DNA of 64,000 nucleotides from an uncultured Parafilimonas sp. (GCA_903882935.1 CAIRZB010000049.1:1-64000), one strand, 5' to 3'; shown: positions 36,801-44,671, counted from the first letter of the stretch. Numbers and translations are program-made. Notes: generated by a model from the letters alone, not told the origin.

Positions 36801-36939
36801 AAATAGTGGGGGCATTGATGACCGGAAAAATATCCAAAGGCAACTCGCGTATGGCCAGTATGGAAAACAGCACCACAGCCGTTACCACCACCAAAATGGA
36901 AACAGGCTTACGCAGTGCAAATTGTATTAACCTTTTCAT
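33787..36939 (-). CDS. RND efflux permease (AcrB/CzcA superfamily)
   Basis: A 1050-residue inner-membrane proton-driven pump. It has the standard twelve-helix layout with two large periplasmic loops; the N-terminus is KRLIQFALRKPVSILVVV. In transmembrane helix 4 the proton-relay region reads GLALAVGILVDEATVTIENI, with Asp-Glu rather than the Asp-Asp of AcrB; the second half has GCIMAVGVAVSNAVLLVSKA and FRPIVMTGIAMIAGMVPMSL. Sequence features do not settle drug versus metal export. It lies between the TolC-like gene (8-nt gap) and the adaptor (overlap). The order tolC-pump-adaptor and the upstream ChrB-AraC regulator suggest an inducible system. Confidence 0.93.
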   Translation of the reverse strand: MKRLIQFALRKPVSILVVVTAVVLFSILAIRELPLDIFPVINAPTIYVAQTYAGLSPQQMEGFVTSYYEYHFLYVTGIKAVESKSIQGLALIKLQFHEGTNMANAMAEVVSYATRARSFMPPGTLPPFIMRYDAGSVPVGQLVFTSDSKSLNEIQDLALFKVRPMFSALPGVSAPPPFGGNQRTVVIKADPERLRSYNITADELVTAIAKNNAIIPAGNIRMGDKAFITASNSVVDNFKELENVTVKNVDNTPVFVKDIASVNNGADITTGYALINGKRSVYIPVTKRADASTWDVVQTIKKALPDLQAAIPDDIKVSYEFDQSAYVINSLKSLLFEGLLGALLTGLMVWLFLKDVRSALIVVVNIPLALLAATICLYLTGQTINIMTLGGLALAVGILVDEATVTIENIHHHLELGKQKARAIWDACREIAVPKLLILLSVLAVFVPALFMAGVPRSMFLPLSMAVGFAMIASFLLSQTLVPVLANQLMKWKGGGNAGTSTEKTKTRLMRIVQKASKIGRLWAPLLLLLLLLAAWFGYTQAGTEIFPKVDAGQLQLRLRMPPGTRIERTEDATKKTLQLIEEAAGKQNIAITSSFAGLQPQSYAISPIFLYTSGPQEAVIKVNLVKGAGVSVEAIKETLRSTVPKNIPGALLSFEPADLVDQVMSLGSNNPVEVVVQGKNLAQSRGIAEKLKENISHIPYLRDVQLAQPLDYPTVQINYDRVRAGQMGVTISQAGRSVLEGTSSSRLTDPVYWLDNASGNAYQVQVEYPQFAMNSPEQIDQIPVGKNEGGTIYLRDVADWKKANSIGEYNRINQQRFITVTANIHQKDLGRAVADVQKSIAQLGALPQGVKVYLRGQPEILSGTTNELSTGLLLAILVIGLLFMAYFQSVKLSLIILSVLPAVLAGSLLLLWLTGNTVNIQSFMGCIMAVGVAVSNAVLLVSKAEQLRVSSIEHSISIGAQAAAARFRPIVMTGIAMIAGMVPMSLGLGESGKQTSPLGIAVIGGLLFSTVASLLLLPVLYDWVIGNSKKHNKSFDPSDENSLYYDNID

Positions 36940-36946
36940 AATTATT

Positions 36947-38317
36947 TTACCGGGTTTGCTGCATAAAAATGTTTATATCCCCCTTAACGGCGGCCTGCAT
37001 CAGCAAAGCCGTCCAGGCATCCCAGTACGCTTTTTTTACATCCAGCTCAGCTGTAAGCAAATTATACTGCGCCTGTATAAGGTCCGCAAAATTTACCAAC
37101 CCAGTATTATAGCGGGTTTGCACAGCATTAAACGCATATCGTGCCGCAGCCAGTTGCTTCTCCGTTTCCGCCGCAATGGCCACACTGCTGCTAAAAGCGT
37201 TGTTGCTTATGCCCTGCTGGGTGTATAAATTGTTTTGTGTTTCTGCAACCTGCTGCTGCGCTGCCTGGGTAAGCAGGCTTTGCTGCTGTACCTGTAATTT
37301 GGTCTCCCCATATTTCATAATAGGAAAACTTAACTGTAGCCCTGCACCATAATTATACCTGCTTAAGGCCAGCCCATCCAGCGCTTTTATGCTTCCGTTG
37401 GCTTCAAAGCCAGAGCCACGGGCATACACAGTTCCCCAAAAGCTTAGTTTGGGCAACCAGGATTTTTTAAGCAATTGCTCCCTGTACTGGTTTGCTTCAA
37501 ATTGTTTTTGTGCAAACTGCATCAGCGGGTGTTTTTCAAAAGCAGTACCGGCAATGGTTGCTGTGCCAGGCAACCGGTGCAGAAAAAGGCTGTCGGAAGG
37601 TACCGGCAAACCGCTTGTTACCAGCAACCGGGCCAGTTGCCATTGGTTTGCCTGCAAATCTTTTTCACCGCTAAGCAGTGCCACTTTGGCTTTAGAAAGT
37701 TCGGAAAGAAACAGCGCGGTATCTGCCCCCGGCTTAATGCCGCTTTTAGCAAGCTCTGTGCTTTGGCGCAGGTTTTCTTTTACGCGCAAAAGGTTATTGC
37801 GCCGCACATTTAAAATATCGTAGCTAAGCAGCAAGTCTAAATATTTGCTGATAACATTTACCTGGTGGTTAAACGCCTCCTGCCGCAGGGCAGCAGTTTT
37901 ACTACCTGCATCTGCTTTGGCCAGGGCAAGTTGTGCACTGTGCTGCCCAAAGGTAACAGCCTGCCAGTTAAGCAAAAGCGAGGCCGCACTGCCCAAAGCC
38001 GGGGTATAATTGTTTGAAGTGGATGGCGGGCCGGTTAAAGGCAGCATGCCACTGGGGTTAAACTGCCCTGTAAGGTTATTGGCGGTAGAAAGATTGGCCT
38101 GGTAACCAGCATCCAGCGAGGGCAAAAAGCCATACTTTACCACTTCGGTTTGTTTGGCGGCAGCATCGGCCTCCAGCTTTTTTTGTTTAAGAAGGGGGTA
38201 ATGCTGCAATGCAAGTTTCAAGGCCGCCTCAAGCTGAATAGCTGTATCGGGTGGCGACTGTGCATAAACATGCTGCCCAAGCAGTATCATTACAATAACT
38301 GCATATGTTTTGCCCAT
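36947..38317 (-). CDS. TolC-like outer membrane efflux protein
   Basis: A 456-residue outer-membrane channel of the TolC/OEP family. Signal peptide: YAVIVMILLGQHVYA, cleavage before QSPPD. Two OEP repeats with long amphipathic helices follow, for example ALKLALQHYPLLKQKKLEAD, QVNVISKYLDLLLSYDILNV in the first half and AARYAFNAVQTRYNTGLVNF, ADLIQAQYNLLTAELDVKKA in the second. First gene of the efflux operon. An inverted repeat lies 17-33 nt upstream of its ATG (38334-38350). Confidence 0.92.
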   Translation of the reverse strand: MGKTYAVIVMILLGQHVYAQSPPDTAIQLEAALKLALQHYPLLKQKKLEADAAAKQTEVVKYGFLPSLDAGYQANLSTANNLTGQFNPSGMLPLTGPPSTSNNYTPALGSAASLLLNWQAVTFGQHSAQLALAKADAGSKTAALRQEAFNHQVNVISKYLDLLLSYDILNVRRNNLLRVKENLRQSTELAKSGIKPGADTALFLSELSKAKVALLSGEKDLQANQWQLARLLVTSGLPVPSDSLFLHRLPGTATIAGTAFEKHPLMQFAQKQFEANQYREQLLKKSWLPKLSFWGTVYARGSGFEANGSIKALDGLALSRYNYGAGLQLSFPIMKYGETKLQVQQQSLLTQAAQQQVAETQNNLYTQQGISNNAFSSSVAIAAETEKQLAAARYAFNAVQTRYNTGLVNFADLIQAQYNLLTAELDVKKAYWDAWTALLMQAAVKGDINIFMQQTR

Positions 38318-38333
38318 AATAATAATGGTTGGC

Positions 38334-38350
38334 GGTTTAGTACGTAAACC
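38334..38350. promoter_or_regulatory. Inverted repeat upstream of the efflux operon
   Basis: GGTTTA-GTACG-TAAACC: a perfect 6-bp inverted repeat with a 5-nt spacer, 17 nt before the tolC start. It could be a regulator site or a leader hairpin. No exact TAnnTTTG promoter box was found near it. Confidence 0.4.
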
Positions 38351-38474
38351 ACGCAGACATCACCACAATTACCTGTATAGAAAAGCTTATTGGTTTGGTA
38401 TAAAGGTTTTATGCTGCCTTGCGCGGATAATTAAGCAAGGTTACAGCCGTATTGTCTACTAAAATAGAACGTTA

Positions 38475-39332
38475 TCAACCTTTTGTATCTGCTTTACTTT
38501 TTTTTACTTTTTTGCGGTAAACAGAGGGGTTGCTACCGGTATGTTTTTTAAAAATGCGGGTAAAATGGCTTTGGTCGGAAAAGCCCGCCAGGTAGGCAAT
38601 TTCGGTAAGGGTATGGCTGGATGTTTCAAGCAACCCGATAGCTTTCTCTATCCGCTGTTTTCTCAGGTATTCGCCAAAACTAAGGTCATCAAAATATTTT
38701 GAAAACTCCCTTGATAAATAGGATGGATTTATGTTAAGCCCTTTTGATACTTCTTTGAGGCTCAGGTTGGTATCAACCTGGTCCTGTATCAATTCTTTAA
38801 GTTCTTTAACCCAGGAAGGTATTTTTTTGGCCCCCTTTTTTTTGTTAATATATTTATTAATAACACTTACCAGCAAATGTTCAAAGGGCCCGCCCTGCTG
38901 GTGCTTTGCTTTGTAGTAGTGTTTTGCCCAGCTATAAAGGGCATCGTAAATAACCATGCCTTTTTCTAGCAACTCGTGATCGTTGGTGTAATTATGCGCC
39001 AACCCTGCCGAAATAGCCCATAAGCCAGCAGCCTCCGCCGAAATATCGTACCTGTCGGTATCGGCAGCACGTACAATCACCGCTACCCTCAGCAGGGCCT
39101 CATCGGTAATCGCATATTTCTCCATAAAATAATCAAACGTACATTTTTCCCTGTAGTGGGTAAACTCTACACCTGGCACATCAAAAGGGGTTGCGCCAAG
39201 CTCCGCCGCCTTTGTAATCACCTCATCAAAGGGAACAAAAATAATTTCAGCATCTTTATCAATAAAGCGCTTTATAAGCCAGGGGCAGGCAATACGGTCT
39301 ATTTTTGGGCGCTCCCTTGTAATCCATTTCAT
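38475..39332 (-). CDS. ChrB-type chromate-resistance domain fused to AraC DNA-binding domain
   Basis: A 285-residue two-domain protein. Residues about 1-140 match the ChrB C-terminal (Chrom_Resist) domain: KWITRERPKIDRIACPWLIK, RFIDKDAEIIFVPFDEV, TPFDVPGVEFTHY, IVRAADTDRYDISAEAAGLW. Residues about 175-275 are an AraC double helix-turn-helix: LSLKEVSKGLNINPSYLSRE, then HTLTEIAYLAGFSDQSHFTR and IFKKHTGSNPSVYRKK. ChrB proteins sense or respond to chromate in proteobacteria; here the domain would be the sensor of a transcription factor. It lies 157 nt upstream of the tolC-RND-adaptor operon on the same strand. ATG at 39332 begins the ChrB motif; the longer frame adds 55 residues without match. 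No chrA transporter is nearby. Domain calls are firm; the link to efflux is inferred. Confidence 0.85.
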   Translation of the reverse strand: MKWITRERPKIDRIACPWLIKRFIDKDAEIIFVPFDEVITKAAELGATPFDVPGVEFTHYREKCTFDYFMEKYAITDEALLRVAVIVRAADTDRYDISAEAAGLWAISAGLAHNYTNDHELLEKGMVIYDALYSWAKHYYKAKHQQGGPFEHLLVSVINKYINKKKGAKKIPSWVKELKELIQDQVDTNLSLKEVSKGLNINPSYLSREFSKYFDDLSFGEYLRKQRIEKAIGLLETSSHTLTEIAYLAGFSDQSHFTRIFKKHTGSNPSVYRKKVKKSKADTKG

Positions 39333-39502
39333 CTGTAAATATCGTTGTTTTGCTTCAAAAAAACGCGGTTGCTTTCCCTTCCCCCAAGGCGAACGATGCA
39401 ATGGCCGTATTTTTCCAAAAGCATATAAAAAATTGATAATCAAACTATAAAATCTGCCAGCAACGATAAAATTAAAAACTTTCTGTTGCAGGCACATCTA
39501 TC

Positions 39503-40642
39503 CTACAAACGCTGCTTCAGCACGGTTACCATTTCATTCTTCCAGCCCTCAAAATCTCCTGCAATAATATGGTCACGCGCCTCCCCTGCCAACCATAAAT
39601 AAAACGACAGGTTTTGAAGACTCGCTATTTGTAAGCCGAGTATCTCATTGGCCACAAACAAGTGGCGCAGGTATGCCTTGCTGTAGTAATTGCTGGTTTC
39701 AGCGGCTAAGCCATCATCAATGGGCGAAAAATCAGTAGCCCATTTCTTGTTCTTTATGTTAATAACCCCTTTAGTGGTAAAAAGCATGCCGTTACGGCCA
39801 TTGCGGGTAGGCATAACACAATCAAACATATCAATGCCTAGGCTTATAGCTTCCAGAATATTCCAGGGAGTGCCAACCCCCATCAAGTAACGTGGCTTTT
39901 GTACGGGCAGGTTTTCGCAGCACAGGGCTGTAAGTTCATACATCATCTCTTCCGGCTCACCAACGCTTAGGCCGCCAATGGCGTTACCTGTAGCATTTTG
40001 CGAGGCAATAAATTCGCAGGAGGCCTTGCGCAGGTCGTGGTAAACGCCCCCCTGCACAATGGGGAACAGGTTTTGTGTGTACCCGTATTTAGCAGGCGTT
40101 TCGTTAAAGCGGGTAAAGCAACGCGTTAGCCAGCCGTGGGTAAGCTCCATGCTTTTTTTAACATAGCCGTATTCAGCCGGGTAAGGCGGGCACTCATCAA
40201 AGGCCATAATAATATCGGCACCAATGCTGCGCTGCACATCCATAACGCTTTCCGGCGTAAACAGGTGCCTGCTGCCGTCAATATGCGATTGAAACATTAC
40301 GCCTTCCGGCTTTATTTTACGGTTGGCCGCCAGCGAGAACACCTGGTAACCACCGCTATCGGTAAGTATGGGTTTATCCCAGTGGTTAAATTTATGCAAC
40401 CCGCCAGCCGCCTCCAACACCTCGGTGCCGGGCCGCAGGTAAAGGTGATAAGTATTGCCTAATATGATTTGCGCCTTAATCTCCTGCCCCAATTGCTGTT
40501 GCGTAACCGCTTTTACGCTGCCCACTGTGCCAACAGGCATAAATATGGGGGTGCGTATTTCGCCATGATCGGTACTGATAACCCCGGCCCTGGCACTGCT
40601 GTATGGGCTGGTATGTTGTAATTGAAACTGTAATTGCGGCAT
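39503..40642 (-). CDS. tgt: tRNA-guanine transglycosylase without zinc ligands
   Basis: A 379-residue enzyme that exchanges guanine 34 for a queuosine precursor in GUN-anticodon tRNAs. Active-site features are present: ILTDSGGYQVFSLA (nucleophile/acid Asp region), GADIIMAFDECPPY and GVGTPWNILEAISLGIDMFD. In other bacteria a C-x-C-x2-C...H zinc site follows; here the corresponding segments read DDGLAAETSNYYSKAYLRHL and IASLQNLSFYLW, so all three Cys and the His are replaced. Loss of the site appears, from memory, to be common in Bacteroidota. ATG at 40642 is chosen; a -7 box ends 7 nt upstream. Confidence 0.9.
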   Translation of the reverse strand: MPQLQFQLQHTSPYSSARAGVISTDHGEIRTPIFMPVGTVGSVKAVTQQQLGQEIKAQIILGNTYHLYLRPGTEVLEAAGGLHKFNHWDKPILTDSGGYQVFSLAANRKIKPEGVMFQSHIDGSRHLFTPESVMDVQRSIGADIIMAFDECPPYPAEYGYVKKSMELTHGWLTRCFTRFNETPAKYGYTQNLFPIVQGGVYHDLRKASCEFIASQNATGNAIGGLSVGEPEEMMYELTALCCENLPVQKPRYLMGVGTPWNILEAISLGIDMFDCVMPTRNGRNGMLFTTKGVINIKNKKWATDFSPIDDGLAAETSNYYSKAYLRHLFVANEILGLQIASLQNLSFYLWLAGEARDHIIAGDFEGWKNEMVTVLKQRL

Positions 40643-40649
40643 AAGGCGG

Positions 40650-40657
40650 CAAAAATA
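40650..40657 (-). promoter_or_regulatory. -7 promoter box of tgt
   Basis: TATTTTTG on the minus strand ends 7 nt before the ATG at 40642, so the mRNA leader would be very short or absent. It supports the chosen tgt start. Confidence 0.6.
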
Positions 40658-40701
40658 CAAGATTATGGTTTTGGGCTGGCAGTTTTGCGGCAGCCTGCTG
40701 G

Positions 40702-40732
40702 TTGTAGCTGGCCGCAAATGTTATTATATTTG
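40702..40732 (+). promoter_or_regulatory. Promoter of the GyrI-like gene
   Basis: TTG at 40702-40704, a 20-nt spacer and TATATTTG at 40725-40732 form a -33/-7 pair; the ATG is 22 nt further at 40755. Confidence 0.65.
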
Positions 40733-40754
40733 GGTGAGTTAATACTATTGAAAA

Positions 40755-41192
40755 ATGCAAATAGACATTATTGACAAGCCGTTTAGTGTTGTAGTATGCG
40801 GCTATGCAGGCACTGCCATTAACCGCAACTGGGGAAAAACAGGTTTTATGCTGATGGACAAGATGTGGCAGCAGCTAAAATTAACCCCGGTAAAAAACAA
40901 GGGTAAAAATATATGGGTGTACGGGGAAAATAACGCCATGTTTGCTGGGGTAGAGCCTATAGAACCAATTGCACAAGGCACACCGTTTGAAATTAAGCAA
41001 ATTGAACTGCCTAAATATGTATATTATAAACACATAGGCCCTTACAGCAAAATTACTGAAAGCGGCACTGCCGTGCAGGCCTGGCTGCATAGCAAGGGCC
41101 TGCAAACCTGCTGGCCATATATTGAAATTTACGGCCATTGGCTGAATGATGAAACCAAACTTGAAACCGAACTTATTTGGTGCCTGCTATAA
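40755..41192 (+). CDS. GyrI-like/AraC effector-binding domain protein
   Basis: A 145-residue stand-alone GyrI-like small-molecule-binding domain, about as long as that domain in AraC- or MerR-type regulators. Strands are visible in IDIIDKPFSVVVCGYAGTAI and PFEIKQIELPKYVYYKHIGP (the 'xYaxFxHxGp' hallmark), then YIEIYGHWLNDETKLETELI near the C-terminus. No DNA-binding part. Proteins of this kind bind hydrophobic or drug-like compounds; a few protect gyrase. It has its own promoter and is divergent from tgt. Confidence 0.78.
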   Translation: MQIDIIDKPFSVVVCGYAGTAINRNWGKTGFMLMDKMWQQLKLTPVKNKGKNIWVYGENNAMFAGVEPIEPIAQGTPFEIKQIELPKYVYYKHIGPYSKITESGTAVQAWLHSKGLQTCWPYIEIYGHWLNDETKLETELIWCLL

Positions 41193-41318
41193 ATTTATCG
41201 CCGCTTTTTATGTTCAACCGTTACTCAAACCACCCATTGCCGCCCTAAAAATCTGTTTGCCCGCACTTGTCTTTATTACAATCCCTGCCGGCTAACAAAA
41301 GCTTAAACTGCAACCTAT

Positions 41319-41351
41319 TTTGGCTAATATAAATTTCTAATACTATTTTTG
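41319..41351 (+). promoter_or_regulatory. Promoter of the glycosyltransferase gene (leaderless arrangement)
   Basis: TTTG (41319-41322), 21-nt spacer, TATTTTTG (41344-41351), then CCCG and the ATG at 41356. The start codon is 4 nt from the -7 box, the same distance as in mqnE and the TetR gene. Confidence 0.75.
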
Positions 41352-41355
41352 CCCG

Positions 41356-42471
41356 ATGATAATACCAGCAATTATTTGGCCGGTACTGCTAACCGTATCC
41401 GTGGCTATACAGGTATTCTATTACCTGTATTACTTCCGGAGACTGGCATTTTTTAAACCGCCCTTAAAATCGGCCTCGCAGGAATACCCCGTTTCTGTGA
41501 TTGTTTGCGCAAGGGATGAAGCGCACAACTTGGTTAAAAACCTACCCGGCATTTTAGTGCAGGAATATAAGACCACCCATGAGGTGATTGTGGTAAACGA
41601 TAACTCCACTGATGACACGAGGTACCTGCTGGATGAGTTCCATAAGTCTTTTAAAAACCTTAACCACCTGCGGCTGTCGCAGGAGGCCAAGCTGATACCG
41701 GGCAAAAAATTCCCGCTGAGCATGGGCATTAAAACAGCCAAATATGAAGTGGTGCTGCTGACCGACGCAGACTGCATGCCCGCCAGTGAGTTTTGGATGC
41801 AGCGCATGCAGGACGGCTTTGACAACGGCATCGACATTGTGCTGGGCTATGGGGCCTACTACAAAAAGCCCGGTCTGCTGAACAAGATAATACGGTTTGA
41901 AACCTTCCACAGTGCGTTGCAATACCTCTCCTATGCCTTAGCTGGCAGTACGTACATGGGTGTTGGGCGCAACCTTAGTTATAAGAAGGACCTGTTTTTG
42001 CGCAACAAGGGCTTTTCGTCGCTCAACCAAATACCCAGCGGAGATGATGATTTGTTTATCAACAAGGTTGCCACTCCCACCAACACGGCCATCGTGATTG
42101 ATAAGGAAGCACATACCTTAAGCGAGCCGGAAACCACGTGGAAAGCTTGGATGCGGCAAAAATACCGCCATTACACCACCGCAAAATATTACCGGCCCAA
42201 GCATAAGTTTTTACTAGGCCTTTACTCCCTTACCCATTTGACCACCTACCTGCTGCTTGCCGCCTGCATTATTTTTTTTAACTTGTGGGTAGCCTTAAGC
42301 ATTTTGGCTGTTAAGTTGTTGGTGCAGGCCATTGTTTGGCACAAAGCCATGGGCAAGCTGGATGAAAAAGACCTTTGGCCGTTGTTTATTTTTTGGGATG
42401 CGTGGATGTTGATTTATTACCTGTTATTTGTACCATCATTATGGAAGAGACCCGCGAAAAACTGGCATTGA
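41356..42471 (+). CDS. Membrane glycosyltransferase, family 2
   Basis: A 371-residue GT-A fold transferase anchored in the inner membrane. An N-terminal helix (IIWPVLLTVSVAIQVFYYLY) precedes the catalytic domain with SVIVCARDEAHNL, VNDNSTDDT, the metal-binding LLTDADCMP and a Q-x-x-R-like WMRQKYRHY. Two or three helices close the protein (YLLLAACIIFFNLWVALSIL; LIYYLLFVPSLW). It would transfer a sugar from a nucleotide donor to a lipid or growing chain. Its end overlaps rsmG by 31 nt. Acceptor unknown. Confidence 0.87.
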   Translation: MIIPAIIWPVLLTVSVAIQVFYYLYYFRRLAFFKPPLKSASQEYPVSVIVCARDEAHNLVKNLPGILVQEYKTTHEVIVVNDNSTDDTRYLLDEFHKSFKNLNHLRLSQEAKLIPGKKFPLSMGIKTAKYEVVLLTDADCMPASEFWMQRMQDGFDNGIDIVLGYGAYYKKPGLLNKIIRFETFHSALQYLSYALAGSTYMGVGRNLSYKKDLFLRNKGFSSLNQIPSGDDDLFINKVATPTNTAIVIDKEAHTLSEPETTWKAWMRQKYRHYTTAKYYRPKHKFLLGLYSLTHLTTYLLLAACIIFFNLWVALSILAVKLLVQAIVWHKAMGKLDEKDLWPLFIFWDAWMLIYYLLFVPSLWKRPAKNWH

Positions 42472-43085
42472 TAACCAATTACTTTGCTGATTTTACCGAT
42501 GCCCAACTACAGCAGTTTGGGGCATTGGAGGCATTGTACAACGATTGGAACAGCAAAATTAACGTGATAAGCCGCAAGGATATTGAGGGCTTGTACGAAA
42601 AGCATGTGCTGCATAGCCTGGCTATTGCCGCAGTGGTTGAATTTGCCCCAGGCACAGAGATAATTGACATTGGCACGGGCGGCGGCTTTCCTGGCATACC
42701 GCTGGCGATATTTTTCCCGGAGGTACAGTTTCATTTGGTTGACAGTATTGCCAAAAAACTAAAGGTGGTGGAGAGTGTGGCTGAAGCCATTGGCCTAAAA
42801 AACTTAACCATACAACATACCCGTGCGGAAGACATAAAAAACCGCAAATGGGATTTTGTTATTAGCCGCGCCGTGGCACCGTTAAAAGACCTTTGGAAGT
42901 GGGGCAAGCCCCTTCTGCGGAAAGGCCACAACCACGACCTGAAAAACGGGTTAATCTGCCTGAAAGGCGGCGACTTGGCCCAGGAAATTTTTGACAGCGG
43001 CCTCCGCCCCAATATGGTAAACATCGAAAGCCTTTTTACAGAAGCAAGTTTTAAGGATAAGTTTTTGTTGCATGTGGCGTTGTAG
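42441..43085 (+). CDS. rsmG: 16S rRNA (guanine527-N7) methyltransferase
   Basis: A 214-residue cytosolic methyltransferase acting on 16S rRNA. It shows WNSKINVISRKD, the SAM-binding DIGTGGGFPGIPLAI and VISRAVAPLKDLWKW, all hallmarks of RsmG/GidB. ATG at 42441 (EETREKLALI) is used because the longer frame would only repeat glycosyltransferase coding sequence out of frame. The 31-nt overlap with the upstream gene suggests translational coupling. Confidence 0.93.
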   Translation: MEETREKLALITNYFADFTDAQLQQFGALEALYNDWNSKINVISRKDIEGLYEKHVLHSLAIAAVVEFAPGTEIIDIGTGGGFPGIPLAIFFPEVQFHLVDSIAKKLKVVESVAEAIGLKNLTIQHTRAEDIKNRKWDFVISRAVAPLKDLWKWGKPLLRKGHNHDLKNGLICLKGGDLAQEIFDSGLRPNMVNIESLFTEASFKDKFLLHVAL

Positions 43086-43124
43086 GAAATTGCTGGAAAT
43101 CATGTAATCTTTCCCCAACTTGAA

Positions 43125-43667
43125 ATGAACCGAAACCCTATGGATAAAGAGCTTTATTCCTTTAACGAACACAAGCACCGTTATGCTGTTTGGACTGCTG
43201 CAAGAGCTGTCCAAAGGAACTTTACAACCACAAAAAACATAGAAACTGCGACTAATGGCTCAGGTTAAAGAGCGTTTGCAGAAGCTGACAAGATATATAC
43301 TTTGGACGAGTTTGAGAGGTTTCACAGGATATGGGCAAACCTTATAAAAAACAAATTAACAGACATTGGCGTAAAAGAGGCCAGCTATGGCAGGTCTGCC
43401 AAAATAATCTCCATTTACCTTAAAACATCAATCATTTTGTGTAACAAGGGAGAGTGTTCGAGTAGCCAGTTTATTCACCCACCTATTGACCATGTTTTGT
43501 TGACCATTATAGCTAAAGATATACCCCAACTAAAAGAATTGAAAAGTGTAAGATGGACTTCATTAGAAGAAAATACGTATTGGGAATTAATTGGACAACT
43601 AAAATCTCACTTCACCCCTTTTAACTGGAAACTTGAGAAATATTGGAAACCTGACAGAGAAAATTAA
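43125..43667 (+). pseudogene. Conserved hypothetical gene broken by one nonsense codon
   Basis: One reading frame runs from ATG 43125 (or ATG 43140) to the stop at 43665-43667 and is interrupted only by TAA at 43266-43268. Before it: ELYSFNEHKHRYAVWTAARA, VQRNFTTTKNIETATNGSG; after it: RAFAEADKIYTLDEFERFHR, IWANLIKNKL and ASYGRSAKIISIYLKTSI. The two parts look like one protein of about 180 residues of a type seen in other Bacteroidota; a TTA-to-TAA change would restore 'GSGLRAF'. The downstream part could still be translated from TTG at 43302. Function unknown; likely a recent pseudogene. Confidence 0.7.
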
Positions 43668-43680
43668 CCCCTTTCGGACA

Positions 43681-43712
43681 ATTAAAAAAAGCCCCGCTTT
43701 TCAGCAGGGCTT
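43681..43712 (-). terminator. Terminator of msrA
   Basis: Stem AAGCCCCGC/GCAGGGCTT (one mismatch) with a 6-nt loop, preceded by an A-run on the plus strand that becomes seven T on the minus strand. It fits the end of msrA 42 nt away. Confidence 0.8.
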
Positions 43713-43754
43713 CCTATCAGGCGAATCACTCATTACCCCTCCGCACTTCCTGCA

Positions 43755-44390
43755 CTAAGGTTTAAAATTGCCTTTGAAGGTATTTTTAAATTCAATAAAA
43801 TCGGGTATTGACACGTTGGCCACGTAGCCTTGGTTGGGGTGGTTTAAAATATACTCTTGGTGGTATGCCTCGGCTGGGTAAAAATTAGTGAACGGCACCA
43901 CCTGTGTAACAATTTTGCCACTGTATTTCTTTTCGTCGGTAAGCTTTTTTATAGCAGCCTCTACCACCTGCTTTTCTTGTTCATTTTGGTAAAATGCCGC
44001 AGAACGGTATTGCGTGCCGGCATCGTTGCCCTGGCGGTTAAGCTGGGTAGGGTCCATACTGGCAAAAAACGCATCTACCAATGTTTTGTAACTAATCACG
44101 GTTGGGTCGTAAAATACCTGCACTGTTTCGGCATGGCCGGTTATGCCCGTGCAAACCGTTTCATAATCAGGGCTTTTAACTTTGCCCCCTGCATAGCCCG
44201 AAACAGCATCTCTAACGCCCACTAGGCTTTGAAAAACAATCTCGCTGTGCCAAAAGCAGCCCTCGGCAAAATAAGCCACCGCCTCGTGCGCAAGCGGTTT
44301 CTCACTGCCGGCCGGTATTTTTACAGCCTGGCGCTGTGCGCAGGAACCCAACATGGCACATGCAAAAAATACGAATAATAAAGGTTTCAT
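43755..44390 (-). CDS. msrA: Peptide-methionine (S)-S-oxide reductase, lipoprotein form
   Basis: A 211-residue MsrA that repairs oxidised methionine. The active-site motif is GCFWHSE with the nucleophilic Cys; GYAGGKVKSPDYETVCTGIT, GHAETVQV, STMDP-like ASMDPTQLNRQGNDAGTQYR and YHQEYI complete the pattern. The N-terminus FVFFACAMLGSC is a lipoprotein signal (L-G-S-C), so the enzyme works in the envelope. No MsrB is fused or adjacent. A terminator follows. Confidence 0.93.
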   Translation of the reverse strand: MKPLLFVFFACAMLGSCAQRQAVKIPAGSEKPLAHEAVAYFAEGCFWHSEIVFQSLVGVRDAVSGYAGGKVKSPDYETVCTGITGHAETVQVFYDPTVISYKTLVDAFFASMDPTQLNRQGNDAGTQYRSAAFYQNEQEKQVVEAAIKKLTDEKKYSGKIVTQVVPFTNFYPAEAYHQEYILNHPNQGYVANVSIPDFIEFKNTFKGNFKP

Positions 44391-44671
44391 GTTTATAAGT
44401 ATTAAGTAAACAAACGGCTAAACCGGCATAAGGGTTTGAATTATGCAAACATTTAATTCGGCTTACTGTTTGGGAGACGCACCAACCGGCACCACCTTAC
44501 ATGTCCGTCTTCTTTTTTCAAAATATTTCACGCCAATTCTGGGGGATTGGCATTCATTTTCAATACAAGCGATACCATTTGCACAAAAAAAGTCTGGCAC
44601 ATGGCATAATAGGCTACTTTTAACCTCGCCCGAATCAAAATTTTTATCAGTCATACCAAACTGCCCGCTAT
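44391..44671. other. Divergent intergenic region msrA/MG2-plug gene
   Basis: About 280 nt. An open frame from 44443 that runs into the next gene in another frame encodes an unremarkable His/Ser/Phe-rich peptide and is not accepted. No exact TAnnTTTG box identified for either gene. Confidence 0.4.

Noticed and set aside
38475-39497. Longer start (39497) for the ChrB-AraC protein
   Set aside because: The first 55 residues match nothing in the ChrB family, and the conserved start K-W-I-T-R-E-R-P-K follows ATG 39332 directly.
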